The notes beneath the pieces are model-generated. The model worked only from the letters and a program-made list of their open reading frames with translations, did not search any database and was not told the DNA's origin. The position numbers were made by a program, and so were the translations under genes. Below are positions 38,611 to 46,684 of a stretch of DNA of 46,684 nt, one piece after another (position 1 is the stretch's first letter; each line of letters opens with the position of its first letter). The DNA is from DATEEG01 sp035525055 (lineage in GTDB: Bacteria > Actinomycetota > Acidimicrobiia > Spongiisociales > ZC4RG35): NCBI GenBank assembly GCA_035525055.1, contig DATLEZ010000103.1:1-46684 (forward strand), given 5' to 3'.

Positions 38611-38902
38611 TAGGGGGTCAGGTTGGGCTTGGTCTATGTCTGTTCAGATGCAGCCAGGATCAGCGAAGAGGGGATTCTCCCGTCATCGGTCCGCCTCGTA
38701 ATTTGGCGGGTGGCTCCCGCTGAATGTGTAATTCGGTCTGAGAGTCCCGGAAACCGGGAGTGTCGCGCCAGGTTTCGTCTGACCCGGGACCGGGGCGCCA
38801 AATTTGTGGAAGGCCAACTGACTCCGGTTCCCTTCGCTGATGGATTGGACAACTCACGCCTTGCAAGGATCAATGCCTCCCCTCAGGCCAACCTGATCCA
38901 CT
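38611..38902 (+). repeat. MITE-like element, copy 4 (complete), upstream of nuoH
   Basis: Left end TAGGGGGTCAGGTTGGGC and right end GGCCAACCTGATCCACTG are imperfect TIRs; the rest aligns throughout with copy 2 in opposite orientation, including AATTTGGCG...CGCCAAATT and the hairpin TCCCGG-AAA-CCGGGA. It takes up half of the 610-bp divergent gap between the toroid gene and nuoH. A C/G-rich stretch CCCCAAGCGAAAGCTGGGGG lies just to its left. Confidence 0.8.
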
Positions 38903-39120
38903 GCCAAGCTGGGGGGAAGGTTCCTGCCGCCGAGGAACGAGGCGGGAGGTAGGGGGCCGCGGCAAACCCGTCCGCAAGGATCTAGGACAGCTTCACCAAT
39001 GCCCCCCTACCCCTGGCCGCCTATTCGGCAGCCAACGGTACCTTCCGCCCAAGCTTTCGCTGGAGGACAAGGGCCTACGCCCTCTTTCAGGCGGGTTTGT
39101 TGGGCCGGTCGGGCGGTTCC
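38903..39120. other. Non-coding part of the nuoH upstream region
   Basis: GC-rich, with several short inverted segments: the GTAGGGGGCCGCGG at 38952 region is answered by CCCCCCTACCCC at 39002, and AAGCTTTCGCTGG resembles the inverse of the stretch left of the MITE. No gene was seen. TTGTTG near 39097 could be the -35 of the promoter at 39121. Confidence 0.35.
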
Positions 39121-39190
39121 TAAGCTCCGGCGAGGTATGGACCTGCCCGTTCGACAGATGATTCCGCCCCTGACGTCCGGGATCGATTGA
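39121..39190 (+). promoter_or_regulatory. nuoH promoter and 17-codon leader ORF
   Basis: TAAGCT (39121-39126), ten bases, ATG at 39137. This opens MDLPVRQMIPPLTSGID and stops with TGA at 39188-39190, whose last base begins the nuoH ATG (TGATG). Leader translation could be coupled to nuoH. The -10 and spacing copy those of nuoA. Confidence 0.4.
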
Positions 39191-40302
39191 TGGACGGCGT
39201 CGACCTTCTGATCGTGATCGCCCGGGTGGTGGTGGTCTTCGTGATCCTGCTCGGCACCACCGTGCTCAACGTCTGGATAGAACGCAAGGTCCTGGCCAAG
39301 ATGCAGAACCGGGTCGGGCCCAAGCGGGCCGGACCTTGGGGCCTTCTCCAAACCGTGGCCGACGGTCTCAAGCTGTTCTTCAAGGAATCGATCACACCTC
39401 GCAAGGTCGAGTACGGCATCTTCGTTCTGGCACCCTTCCTTGCGATCGTCCCGGCATTTCTGATCTTCCTGGTTGTCCCCTTCGGGAGACCGTTCACGAT
39501 CGGGGGCCATGAGGTCATCCTTCAGGGCACCGACCTCAATATCGGAGTCCTGTTCATCCTCGCCATGTCTTCTCTGGCGGTCTACGCCGTCGTGCTGGCG
39601 GGTTGGTCGTCCGGGTCCAAATATCCGCTGCTGGGAGGTGTGCGGGCCACGGCCCAGGCGATCTCCTACGAAGCCGCTATGGGGCTGGCGATGGTCTCGG
39701 TGGTCATGTTCTCCTCCACTAGCGGAGACGGTGGGACCCTTTCACTGGCCGGGATCGTCGAGCGCCAGGCGGGCACCTTCGCCGACGTGTTCCCCAACTT
39801 GTCGTCGATTGCCCAATTCATCCCGAGATGGAACCTCATTCCCCAGTTCGTAGCTTTCGTCATCTTCTTCATCGCCATAACCGCCGAGACCAATCGCTCG
39901 CCATTCGACCTCGTGGAGGCCGAGCAGGAACTAGTGGGAGGTTTCCACACCGAATACTCCGGCATGCGCTTTGCCATGTTTCAGCTCGCCGAGTACTCCA
40001 ACATCTTCTCGATGTGCGCAATTTGCGCCAGCTTGTTCCTCGGCGGATGGAACGGACCGACCTGGGACGGCAGCCTCCCCGCCTTCATTTCGGGTGTGCT
40101 CCCGACCTTCTGGCTCTTCGTCAAGACCTACGTCCTGTTCTTCATCCTGATCTGGCTGCGGGCCACCCTGCCACGCATGAGGTATGACCAGCTCATGCAG
40201 CTGGGTTGGAAACGGCTGATCCCCGGAGCGCTCGTTTGGCTCGCGCTCTCGACGGTCGTGATTGGCATTCGCCAATTCGGTCTCCCGTGGAATCAACTGT
40301 GA
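39190..40302 (+). CDS. nuoH: NADH-quinone oxidoreductase subunit H
   Basis: 370 aa, eight TM helices. WIERKVLAKMQNRVGPKRAGPWGLLQ and ADGLKLFFKE form the quinone-channel mouth, and ETNRSPFDLVEAEQELVGGFHTEYSGM is the conserved acidic E-channel loop. It joins the membrane and peripheral arms. First gene of the nuoHIJKLMN block; ATG with the leader ORF overlap. Confidence 0.95.
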   Translation: MDGVDLLIVIARVVVVFVILLGTTVLNVWIERKVLAKMQNRVGPKRAGPWGLLQTVADGLKLFFKESITPRKVEYGIFVLAPFLAIVPAFLIFLVVPFGRPFTIGGHEVILQGTDLNIGVLFILAMSSLAVYAVVLAGWSSGSKYPLLGGVRATAQAISYEAAMGLAMVSVVMFSSTSGDGGTLSLAGIVERQAGTFADVFPNLSSIAQFIPRWNLIPQFVAFVIFFIAITAETNRSPFDLVEAEQELVGGFHTEYSGMRFAMFQLAEYSNIFSMCAICASLFLGGWNGPTWDGSLPAFISGVLPTFWLFVKTYVLFFILIWLRATLPRMRYDQLMQLGWKRLIPGALVWLALSTVVIGIRQFGLPWNQL

Positions 40303-40330
40303 CCCGGCGGCAATCGGTGAGGACCAGCTG

Positions 40331-40960
40331 ATGGGTGCCCTGGCAGAATTCTTCAAAGGCCTGCGGGTCACCGGCAAGGTGATGGTCGACACGGTTGTCG
40401 GTGACGGCCTCGTTACCACCCAGTACCCGGATGAATTCCGCCAGAAGCCACAGCGGTTTCATGGCCGTCATGTCCTCAACCGCTATCCCGACGGTATGGA
40501 GAAGTGCATCGGCTGCGAGCTCTGCGCCGGAGCCTGCCCGGCCCGCTGCATCTATGTCCGCGGGCTCGACAACCCGCCCGGCCAGCCGGTCAGCCCCGGG
40601 GAGCGATTCGGATTCGTGTACGAGATCAACATGCTCCGCTGCATCTTTTGCGCGCTCTGTGTCGAGGCGTGCCCCACCGAGGCCATCACGATGAGTTCAT
40701 TGTTCGAGATGTCGACCGCACACCGTGAAGACGCCATCTACACCAAAAATGAGCTCCTGATGCGACCCGACGGCTCGGTACCACACATGTTCCCGGATGA
40801 TCCGCTGGCCCAGCACTCCGAATTGGAGACGGCTGACGGGTGGCTCCGGGCCACCGCACCCAGCGGGGTCGCCGCCTACGAAGGTGTCAAGTCGTGGCAG
40901 GGAACACCCGGTTCCGCCAACTGGGACCCCGAGCCCACCCAGGACGAGATCGACCGATGA
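40331..40960 (+). CDS. nuoI: NADH-quinone oxidoreductase subunit I
   Basis: 209 aa, two [4Fe-4S] clusters N6a and N6b: CIGCELCAGACP and CIFCALCVEACP. The C-terminal 60 residues beyond the ferredoxin fold (DPLAQHSELE to DEIDR) are an extension common in actinobacteria. ATG at 40331 with GGTGAGGA upstream; the open frame above it is a shadow of nuoH. Confidence 0.95.
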   Translation: MGALAEFFKGLRVTGKVMVDTVVGDGLVTTQYPDEFRQKPQRFHGRHVLNRYPDGMEKCIGCELCAGACPARCIYVRGLDNPPGQPVSPGERFGFVYEINMLRCIFCALCVEACPTEAITMSSLFEMSTAHREDAIYTKNELLMRPDGSVPHMFPDDPLAQHSELETADGWLRATAPSGVAAYEGVKSWQGTPGSANWDPEPTQDEIDR

Positions 40961-40977
40961 AATCCATGCGTCCCCCT

Positions 40978-41041
40978 TCCCACGTCCGACGTCCCCGGTG
41001 TCGGTTGACGTACCACGTACCACGTACCACGTACCACGCAC
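40978..41041. repeat. Heptamer-repeat element, copy 4 (right arm only intact)
   Basis: The right arm (41008-41040) is ACGTACC units ending next to the nuoJ ATG at 41042, preceded by GTGTCGGTTGACGT, the loop end seen in other copies. The left arm is decayed (CACGTCCGACGTCCCC). It lies in the 81-bp gap between nuoI and nuoJ. Confidence 0.65.
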
Positions 41042-41589
41042 ATGGTTGAGCTCGTCGTGTTCCTGCTCATGGGTGGTGCCTCTCTCCTGGGGGCCCTGAC
41101 CGTTATCCGAGCCCGCAACCCCGTCTACGCCGCCATGGGTTTGCTGGCGACCCTTTTCTCGATGGGCGTTCTGTACGTTCTCAACCTCGCTCACTTCGTG
41201 GCGGCGGTTCAGATCATCGTTTACGCCGGCGCCGTGATGACGTTGTTCCTGTTCGTGATCATGCTGGTCGGCGTCGACAAGGCAGAAGACCTCAGGGAGA
41301 CCATTCCCCACCAGCGCCGCCTGGCCATCGCCCTGGGGCTGGTGGCGGTAGGCATTGCCGTCGCCCTCATCGCCCGGGGACGTTTTTCCTGGGTGCCGGT
41401 GGTGTCGACTCTGGCCGATCCTCAATCAACCAACGGAACCGTCGAGGCAATTGCCGAACCCCTTTTTAGTCAGTGGGTCCTGGCGTTCGAAGCCACTGCT
41501 CTGCTTCTCACCATCGCAGCCGCGGGCGCCATCGCTCTCGCCTCCCACCGCCGGCCCGTCGCCGGCGTGGAGCAGGAGACGGGGGTCAA

Positions 41590-41593
<4 letters not shown>
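41042..41593 (+). CDS. nuoJ: NADH-quinone oxidoreductase subunit J
   Basis: 183 aa, five TM helices. RNPVYAAMGLLATLFSMGVLYVLNLAHFVAAVQIIVYAGAVMTLFLFVIML, interrupted here only for length, contains the conserved pi-bulge helix. Its first codon abuts the heptamer element, and no Shine-Dalgarno sequence survives. TTGA overlap with nuoK. Confidence 0.94.
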
Positions 41594-41897
<304 letters not shown>

Positions 41898-41901
<4 letters not shown>

Positions 41902-43790
41902 ACCTCCAGGACATGCTCTGGTTGGTCATTGCCCTTCCCTTGGCCGGGGCAGTCTTCCTCCACTTCTTCGGACGCCGCATCGGTGAGCCACGAGCGGGCT
42001 ATCTCGCCTCACTCGCCGTCGCCGGATCCTTCGCCATCGCGCTAGGCGCGTCCCTGCCGTTCTTCTCCAACAGTTCTCACGGCGCCCAGATCGTGGTCTG
42101 GGAGTGGATGCCCTCGATCGGCGCCAGTTTCGAGATCACCTGGGACCCGCTCGCCGCCCTGATGACGCTGGTCGTCACCGGGGTCGGGTCGTTGATCCAT
42201 ATCTACGCCATCGGCTACATGCACGGCGATCCGCGATTTTCCCGCTTCTTCACGTATCTGAATCTGTTCGCGGCGTCGATGTTGACCTTGGTCCTGGCGG
42301 GCAACTTCGCGATGCTCTTCCTGGGGTGGGAACTCGTTGGCCTCTGCTCATACCTGTTGATCTCCTTCTGGTTCACGAAACCCAGCGCAGCCGCCGCCGG
42401 GAAGAAGGCTTTCATCGTCAACCGGATCGGTGACTTCGGTTTCATGATCGGATTGATGCTGATCTTCCTGTCCTTCCACACGCTCTCATTCACCGGCATC
42501 TTCGAGCGGGCCGAGGAAGTGCTCTCGCCCAACATGGCCACAGCCATTGGCCTCTTGATGCTGGTTGGAGCGGTCGGCAAGTCGGCTCAGATCCCTCTCT
42601 ACGTCTGGCTGCCCGACGCGATGGAGGGCCCGACTCCGGTCTCCGCCCTGATCCACGCCGCGACGATGGTCACAGCCGGGGTCTACGTCATTGCCAGGTC
42701 GGCCGCCATCTTCGAGATCTCACCGGTGGCCGGGCCCGTTGTCGCCACCATCGGTGCCGTCACCGCCTTGTGGGCGGCGACGATCGCGATCGCTCAAACT
42801 GACATCAAGCGGGTCCTGGCCTACTCCACCATCAGCCAGCTCGGGTACATGTTCCTCGCTGTCGGCGCCGCCGGCTATGTGGCCGGGGTTTTCCATCTGA
42901 TGACTCATGCGTTCTTCAAGGCGCTGCTCTTTCTCGGAGCAGGTGCCGTGATCCACGGGATGCACGACCAACAGGACATGAGGAAGATGGGCGGCCTTCG
43001 CAAGGCGATGCCGGTGACTGCGGTCACAATGGCGATAGCGACGATCGCCATTGCCGGGATCCCGCCCCTCGCCGGATTCTGGTCCCAGGACGAGATTCTG
43101 GGGGTGGCTTTTGGCAAAGGCGGCTGGTTCAGCGTCCTCTGGGTGGTAGGTCTGGTCACGGCTTTGCTGACTGCGTTCTACATGACCCGCCAGTTCGTCC
43201 TGGTCTTCATGGGTGAGCCGCGCTGGGATTCCGACGTCCATCCCCACGAAGCGCCCCGATTGATGACCGTGCCTTTGATCGTCCTGGCCGGTCTATCGGT
43301 CGTCGGTGGCTTCGTCAACACGCCTTTCCGCTTGGGCCTCGAACACTTCCTGGAGCCGTCCTTCGAAGGCGTCCAGGTGGCTCATCCACCAGAGGGGTGG
43401 GGAATGTTTGCCCTGCTGGCCGCCCTCAGCGTCGGGGCCGGTCTCGCCGGAGCCGGGGCGGCGGTCCTGACCTATAACCGTCCTGCCGAGTTGTGGCGAC
43501 GGTTCGAGACTTCGTTCGGAAAGCTGTGGGAGGCCTGGCAGAACGCCTACTGGGTGGACGACCTCTACGGCATGGCCATCGTCGCCCCCGCCAGGTTGGC
43601 GGCCGAGGCTGTGGCGTTCCGCTTCGACCTGCCGGTCGTCGACGGTCTGGTCAACGGCGCGGGTCGATTGGTCAGGGATGTGGCCGGCTGGGCTCGAGGC
43701 CTTCAGACCGGCCTGGTCCGCAGCTACAGCCTCCTGTTCGGAGCCGGAACGGTGGCAGTGATCGCCTGGATGCTGGCGAGGGGAGCATGA
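41898..43790 (+). CDS. nuoL: NADH-quinone oxidoreductase subunit L
   Basis: 630 aa, antiporter-like. LGWELVGLCSYLLISFWF carries the TM5 glutamate, SAQIPLYVWLPDAMEGPTPVSALIHAATMV the TM7 lysine region and histidines, with the lateral amphipathic helix at the C-terminus (NAYWVDDLYG onward). Pumps protons. TTG start overlapping nuoK by 4 nt; ATG 41913 is an alternative. Confidence 0.94.
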
Positions 43791-43807
43791 GGGGCTCGCT
43801 GCGCTCG

Positions 43808-43905
43808 CCCGTTTTACGTTTTACGTTTTACGTTTTACGTCACACTGTCGACAGGCGTTGGTCGCGGCTTCGACGTAGAACGTACAACGTAGAACGTAGA
43901 ACGCT
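43808..43905. repeat. Inverted heptamer-repeat hairpin, copy 5, between nuoL and nuoM
   Basis: The left arm (43811-43840) is of ACGTTTT units and the right arm (43871-43903) of ACGTAGA/ACGTACA units; the loop ends GCGGCTTCGACGT. It lies inside what must be one operon, so it is unlikely to be a simple terminator. It makes the only large gap in the H-N block (133 bp). Confidence 0.8.
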
Positions 43906-43923
43906 GCCTGAAGGGCAGCTCCC

Positions 43924-45468
43924 ATGCTGACCGCTCTCATCGTCCTTCCTGCCATCGGGGCGCTCGTGGTGGGGTTGCTGCCTAAGAGGCGGGCCGAGCT
44001 CTACATGCCCATCGGGGTCACTCTCTCGCTGCCGGCCCTGGCGCTGTCCGGCTCTCTGTTCGCGACCTTCGAATCGGGCGTCGCCGGCTTCCAGTTTGTC
44101 GAGCGGGTTGCCTGGTACGAGCCGTGGTCGGTGTACTGGCATCTGGGAGTCGACGGCATTTCGCTCCCGCTCGTGATGTTGACGGCGCTGCTGGTGCCCC
44201 TCGCTCTGGCCGCCTCGACCGCTATCAAGCACAGGGTGAAGGAGTTCGTCGTCTACACCCTGCTGCTCGAAGCTGGGCTCATCGGCGTCTTCCTGTCCCT
44301 TGACCTGTTCCTCTTCTTCGTTTTCTTCGAGGCGATCCTGATACCGATGTACTTCATCATCGGCATCTGGGGGGGCGAGCGGCGAATCTACGCCGCCGTC
44401 AAGTTCTTCCTCTACACCGCATTCGGTTCGGCCTTGATGCTGGCGGCAATCATCGCCCTGGCGGTCATCCACCAGCGCCAAACCGGAGCGCCGTCGTTCT
44501 CGTACATCGAACTCTTCGATCTCACTCTCAACCCGGCCACGGAGCGATGGCTCTTCGCCGCGTTCGCGCTCGCTTTCGCGATCAAAGTTCCGATCTTTCC
44601 GCTGCACACGTGGCTCCCCGACGCTCACGTCGAGGCTCCCACCGCCGGGTCCGTCTTGTTGGCCGGTGTCCTCCTGAAACTCGGAACGTACGGTCTGTTG
44701 CGGTTCAACCTCGGCCTCTTCCCGCAGGCAACCGTCGACTTCGTTCCCGTCCTGGCGGTGCTGGCAGTGATCGGGATCGTCTACGGCGGGGTGGTCGCGA
44801 TCGTTCAACCCGACCTTAAGAAGCTGGTGGCGTACTCCTCGGTCTCCCACCTGGGCTTCATCGTGCTGGGGACCTTTGCTCTGACCTCGGGGGGTCTGGC
44901 GGGAGGGGTTATCCAGAACGTCAATCACGGTCTGACCACGGGTGCCCTCTTCCTCCTGGTGGGGATGATCTACGACCGCCGCCATACCAAGAAGATCGAG
45001 GACTTCGGTGGCCTCGCCAAGGTCATGCCGATCTATTCGGGGTTCTTCCTATTCACCGCCTTCGCCTCGATCGGCCTGCCCGGGCTAAACGGATTCGTTG
45101 GAGAATTCATGGTCCTTATCGGGAGCTTCCCATCCCTCCCGATCCACGTGATCGTCGCCGCCAGCGGTGTGATCCTGGCTGCCATCTACATGCTGTGGGC
45201 ATACGAGCGGGTCTTCACCGGGATCCCTGACAAGCCGGAGAACCAGAAGCTGCTCGACCTGTCGGTGAGGGAGATTTCGATTCTGGCCCCGCTGGTTTTG
45301 CTGATGATCGTGCTCGGCCTCTATCCGAAGGTACTGCTCGATCGCATCGAGCCGTCGACCGAGGCTGTCCTCCATCGTATTGAGGCGGTCACCGACTATC
45401 GGGTGCCTGTTCCCGGGCGGGTCGATCAGGTTTTAGTCGACCAGGTGTTGGCCGGTGGTGGCGAATGA
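43924..45468 (+). CDS. nuoM: NADH-quinone oxidoreductase subunit M
   Basis: 514 aa, antiporter-like, fourteen TM helices. FFVFFEAILIPMYFIIGIWGG has the TM5 glutamate, KVPIFPLHTWLPDAHVEAPTAGSVLLAGVLLKLGTYGL the conserved lysine and histidines, and GLPGLNGFVGEF the later loop. ATG at 43924, with GGGCAG upstream and the hairpin before it. ATGA overlap with nuoN. Confidence 0.94.
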   Translation: MLTALIVLPAIGALVVGLLPKRRAELYMPIGVTLSLPALALSGSLFATFESGVAGFQFVERVAWYEPWSVYWHLGVDGISLPLVMLTALLVPLALAASTAIKHRVKEFVVYTLLLEAGLIGVFLSLDLFLFFVFFEAILIPMYFIIGIWGGERRIYAAVKFFLYTAFGSALMLAAIIALAVIHQRQTGAPSFSYIELFDLTLNPATERWLFAAFALAFAIKVPIFPLHTWLPDAHVEAPTAGSVLLAGVLLKLGTYGLLRFNLGLFPQATVDFVPVLAVLAVIGIVYGGVVAIVQPDLKKLVAYSSVSHLGFIVLGTFALTSGGLAGGVIQNVNHGLTTGALFLLVGMIYDRRHTKKIEDFGGLAKVMPIYSGFFLFTAFASIGLPGLNGFVGEFMVLIGSFPSLPIHVIVAASGVILAAIYMLWAYERVFTGIPDKPENQKLLDLSVREISILAPLVLLMIVLGLYPKVLLDRIEPSTEAVLHRIEAVTDYRVPVPGRVDQVLVDQVLAGGGE

Positions 45469-46684
45469 TCGAACCACCCGACATCAGCTGGCTTGGCATC
45501 CTCCCTGAGCTGATTCTCGGCCTTGGCGCCGCCCTGATCCTCTTGATCGATGTGCAGTGGAGACCGCGCTCAAGAGTTCTGTGCCAGACGGCAGGAGTAA
45601 TCCTGGCGCTGGCCGGCATCGCCGCTTTGATCCAGCGCGTGTGGCTGGCCGGGCTCCGTCCCGAGGAGCAGACCGCCGCCAACCTGACGCCCTTCGGGGG
45701 AATGTTGGTGATCGACGAGTACGGCGTGTTCGCCCACCTGCTCCTGATAGTCGTCGCTCTCTGCGGGCTCGGAGCGGGGTGGCGGTTCTTCGAGTCACAG
45801 GGACGCAGAGGAGCCGAAGGACTTGCCCTTCTCCTGCTGTCGACCGCTGGTTTCACGTTGATGGCCTCTACCCCGCATCTCGTGATGATGTTCCTTGGCC
45901 TCGAGATTGGCTCGATCAGCCTCTACGTCCTGGCCGGATTCACCCGCACCGAGACCGCCTCCGAGGAAGCGGCTATCAAGTACTTCCTGCTGGGGTCGTT
46001 CGCCTCGGCCATCTTCATCTACGGGGTGGCATTGCTCTTCGCCGGAACCGGATCTCTTCATCTCTTCGAGCAGCGAGTGTTTCTCTCGTCGAACATCGTC
46101 CTCCGCCCGGCGGTCCTTCTGGCTGGTCTGGCCCTGACGATCGTCGGTCTCGCGTTCAAGGTCACCGCGGCACCCTTCCATTCCTGGGCGCCCGACGTGT
46201 ATCAGGGAGCCCCGGCCGGAGTCGTCGGTTTCATGGCCGCCGCCGCCAAGGTTGGAGGCTTCGCGGCGCTGGTCCGTCTCCTTTCGACCGGATTCGCCGA
46301 CTACGCCTCAACCTGGGCGCTGGTAGTTGCCGGCATCGCAGTCCTGTCGATGCTGATCGGCTCGTTCCTGGGCGTGGTCCAGGACGACCTAAGGCGACTA
46401 CTGGCCTATTCGGGAGTCGCACACGCCGGATTCATCCTGACGGGAGTGGTAGCCGGTCGCAGTGGGACCGGCGGCGTTTGGTTCTATCTGGCGGTTTATG
46501 CCGTGCAGTTGGTCGGGGCCTATGCGGTGGTGGCTGCGGTGAGCGGTCCGAGTTCGGCCGGCTCTGCTCTTTCGCGTTATTCCGGGCTCGGCAAGCGGCA
46601 GCCGTTCCTGGCGCTGGGCCTCACCGTTCTTCTGCTCGGTATGGCTGGCATACCCCTCACCTCGGGCTTCATCGCCAAGTTCGG
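45465..46684 (+). CDS. nuoN: NADH-quinone oxidoreductase subunit N (cut by window end)
   Basis: The first 406 codons are present and the frame is open to the last base. Antiporter-like motifs: MMFLGLEIGSISLYVLAGF (TM5 Glu), FKVTAAPFHSWAPDVYQGAP (lysine and the conserved HxWxPDxYxG) and MAGIPLTSGFIAKF at the edge. Usual length is about 480-500 aa, so some 80-100 residues are missing. ATG overlaps the nuoM stop by 4 nt. Confidence 0.93.
   Translation, partial: MIEPPDISWLGILPELILGLGAALILLIDVQWRPRSRVLCQTAGVILALAGIAALIQRVWLAGLRPEEQTAANLTPFGGMLVIDEYGVFAHLLLIVVALCGLGAGWRFFESQGRRGAEGLALLLLSTAGFTLMASTPHLVMMFLGLEIGSISLYVLAGFTRTETASEEAAIKYFLLGSFASAIFIYGVALLFAGTGSLHLFEQRVFLSSNIVLRPAVLLAGLALTIVGLAFKVTAAPFHSWAPDVYQGAPAGVVGFMAAAAKVGGFAALVRLLSTGFADYASTWALVVAGIAVLSMLIGSFLGVVQDDLRRLLAYSGVAHAGFILTGVVAGRSGTGGVWFYLAVYAVQLVGAYAVVAAVSGPSSAGSALSRYSGLGKRQPFLALGLTVLLLGMAGIPLTSGFIAKF

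Noticed and set aside
43840..44985. 381-codon open frame antisense to nuoM
   Set aside because: Low-complexity, charged translation without a domain; nuoM on the other strand is certain.

Overview
The window comes from a high-GC actinobacterium, and a member of class Acidimicrobiia or a relative is my best inference. The main clues are a MshA-type mycothiol glycosyltransferase followed by a YbjN-like gene, an RsiG-type c-di-GMP anti-sigma factor, two-RCK TrkA with TrkH, many GTG/TTG starts and 1-4 nt stop/start overlaps, and promoters whose TAnnnT box lies only 6-8 nt before the start codon, as expected for leaderless mRNAs. No rRNA, tRNA, CRISPR array, phage gene or transposase was recognised.

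Layout. 1-8.1 kb: a MoaD-like domain fused to a membrane domain, a secreted M23 peptidase, an RsiG-like protein, an L-asparaginase of the AnsA/ReAV type, a BioF2/FemAB-like acyltransferase, MshA, a YbjN-like protein, a cluster of DnaA-box-like 9-mers, and an AlkZ-like protein. 8.1-16.4 kb: a Clp1/GRC3-like P-loop kinase, a DUF62 SAM hydrolase, a GbsR/MarR regulator, the TrkH-TrkA potassium system, and a two-gene ABC exporter. 16.4-26.2 kb: a divergent respiratory locus. Leftward runs a three-gene operon for a CcoN-like membrane subunit that has lost essentially all the histidines of a haem-copper oxidase, a CcoO-like cytochrome c and a second monohaem cytochrome c. Rightward runs a cytochrome bc operon: membrane protein, 2[4Fe-4S] ferredoxin, split cytochrome b, Rieske protein, dihaem cytochrome c and a small membrane protein. 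26.2-28.2 kb: the redox repressor Rex and a geranylgeranyl-reductase-family flavoprotein. 28.5-46.7 kb: all fourteen nuo genes of complex I in three blocks (ABCD, EFG, HIJKLMN; nuoN runs off the end), separated by an NTF2-like gene, a DedA gene, a GNAT gene and an alpha/alpha-toroid protein.

The genes form an electron-transport chain: NADH to menaquinone through complex I, menaquinol to cytochrome c through the bc complex, with Rex as the probable NADH/NAD+ sensor. The product of the CcoN-like operon cannot be an ordinary oxygen reductase. Three proteins from the two divergent operons share an N-terminal helical module and acidic, proline-rich linkers, which suggests that the operons make one supercomplex.

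Two families of repetitive DNA are superimposed on these genes. One consists of 7-bp tandem repeats, mostly in inverted pairs. The ACGTnnn class is only intergenic, while the AGACGCC/AGACGGA class is also found inside four coding sequences of the respiratory locus, where it encodes TPDARRQ-type linkers. The other is a roughly 300-bp MITE-like element with 18-bp terminal inverted repeats; it occurs four times, always between genes, including in front of nuoA and nuoH.
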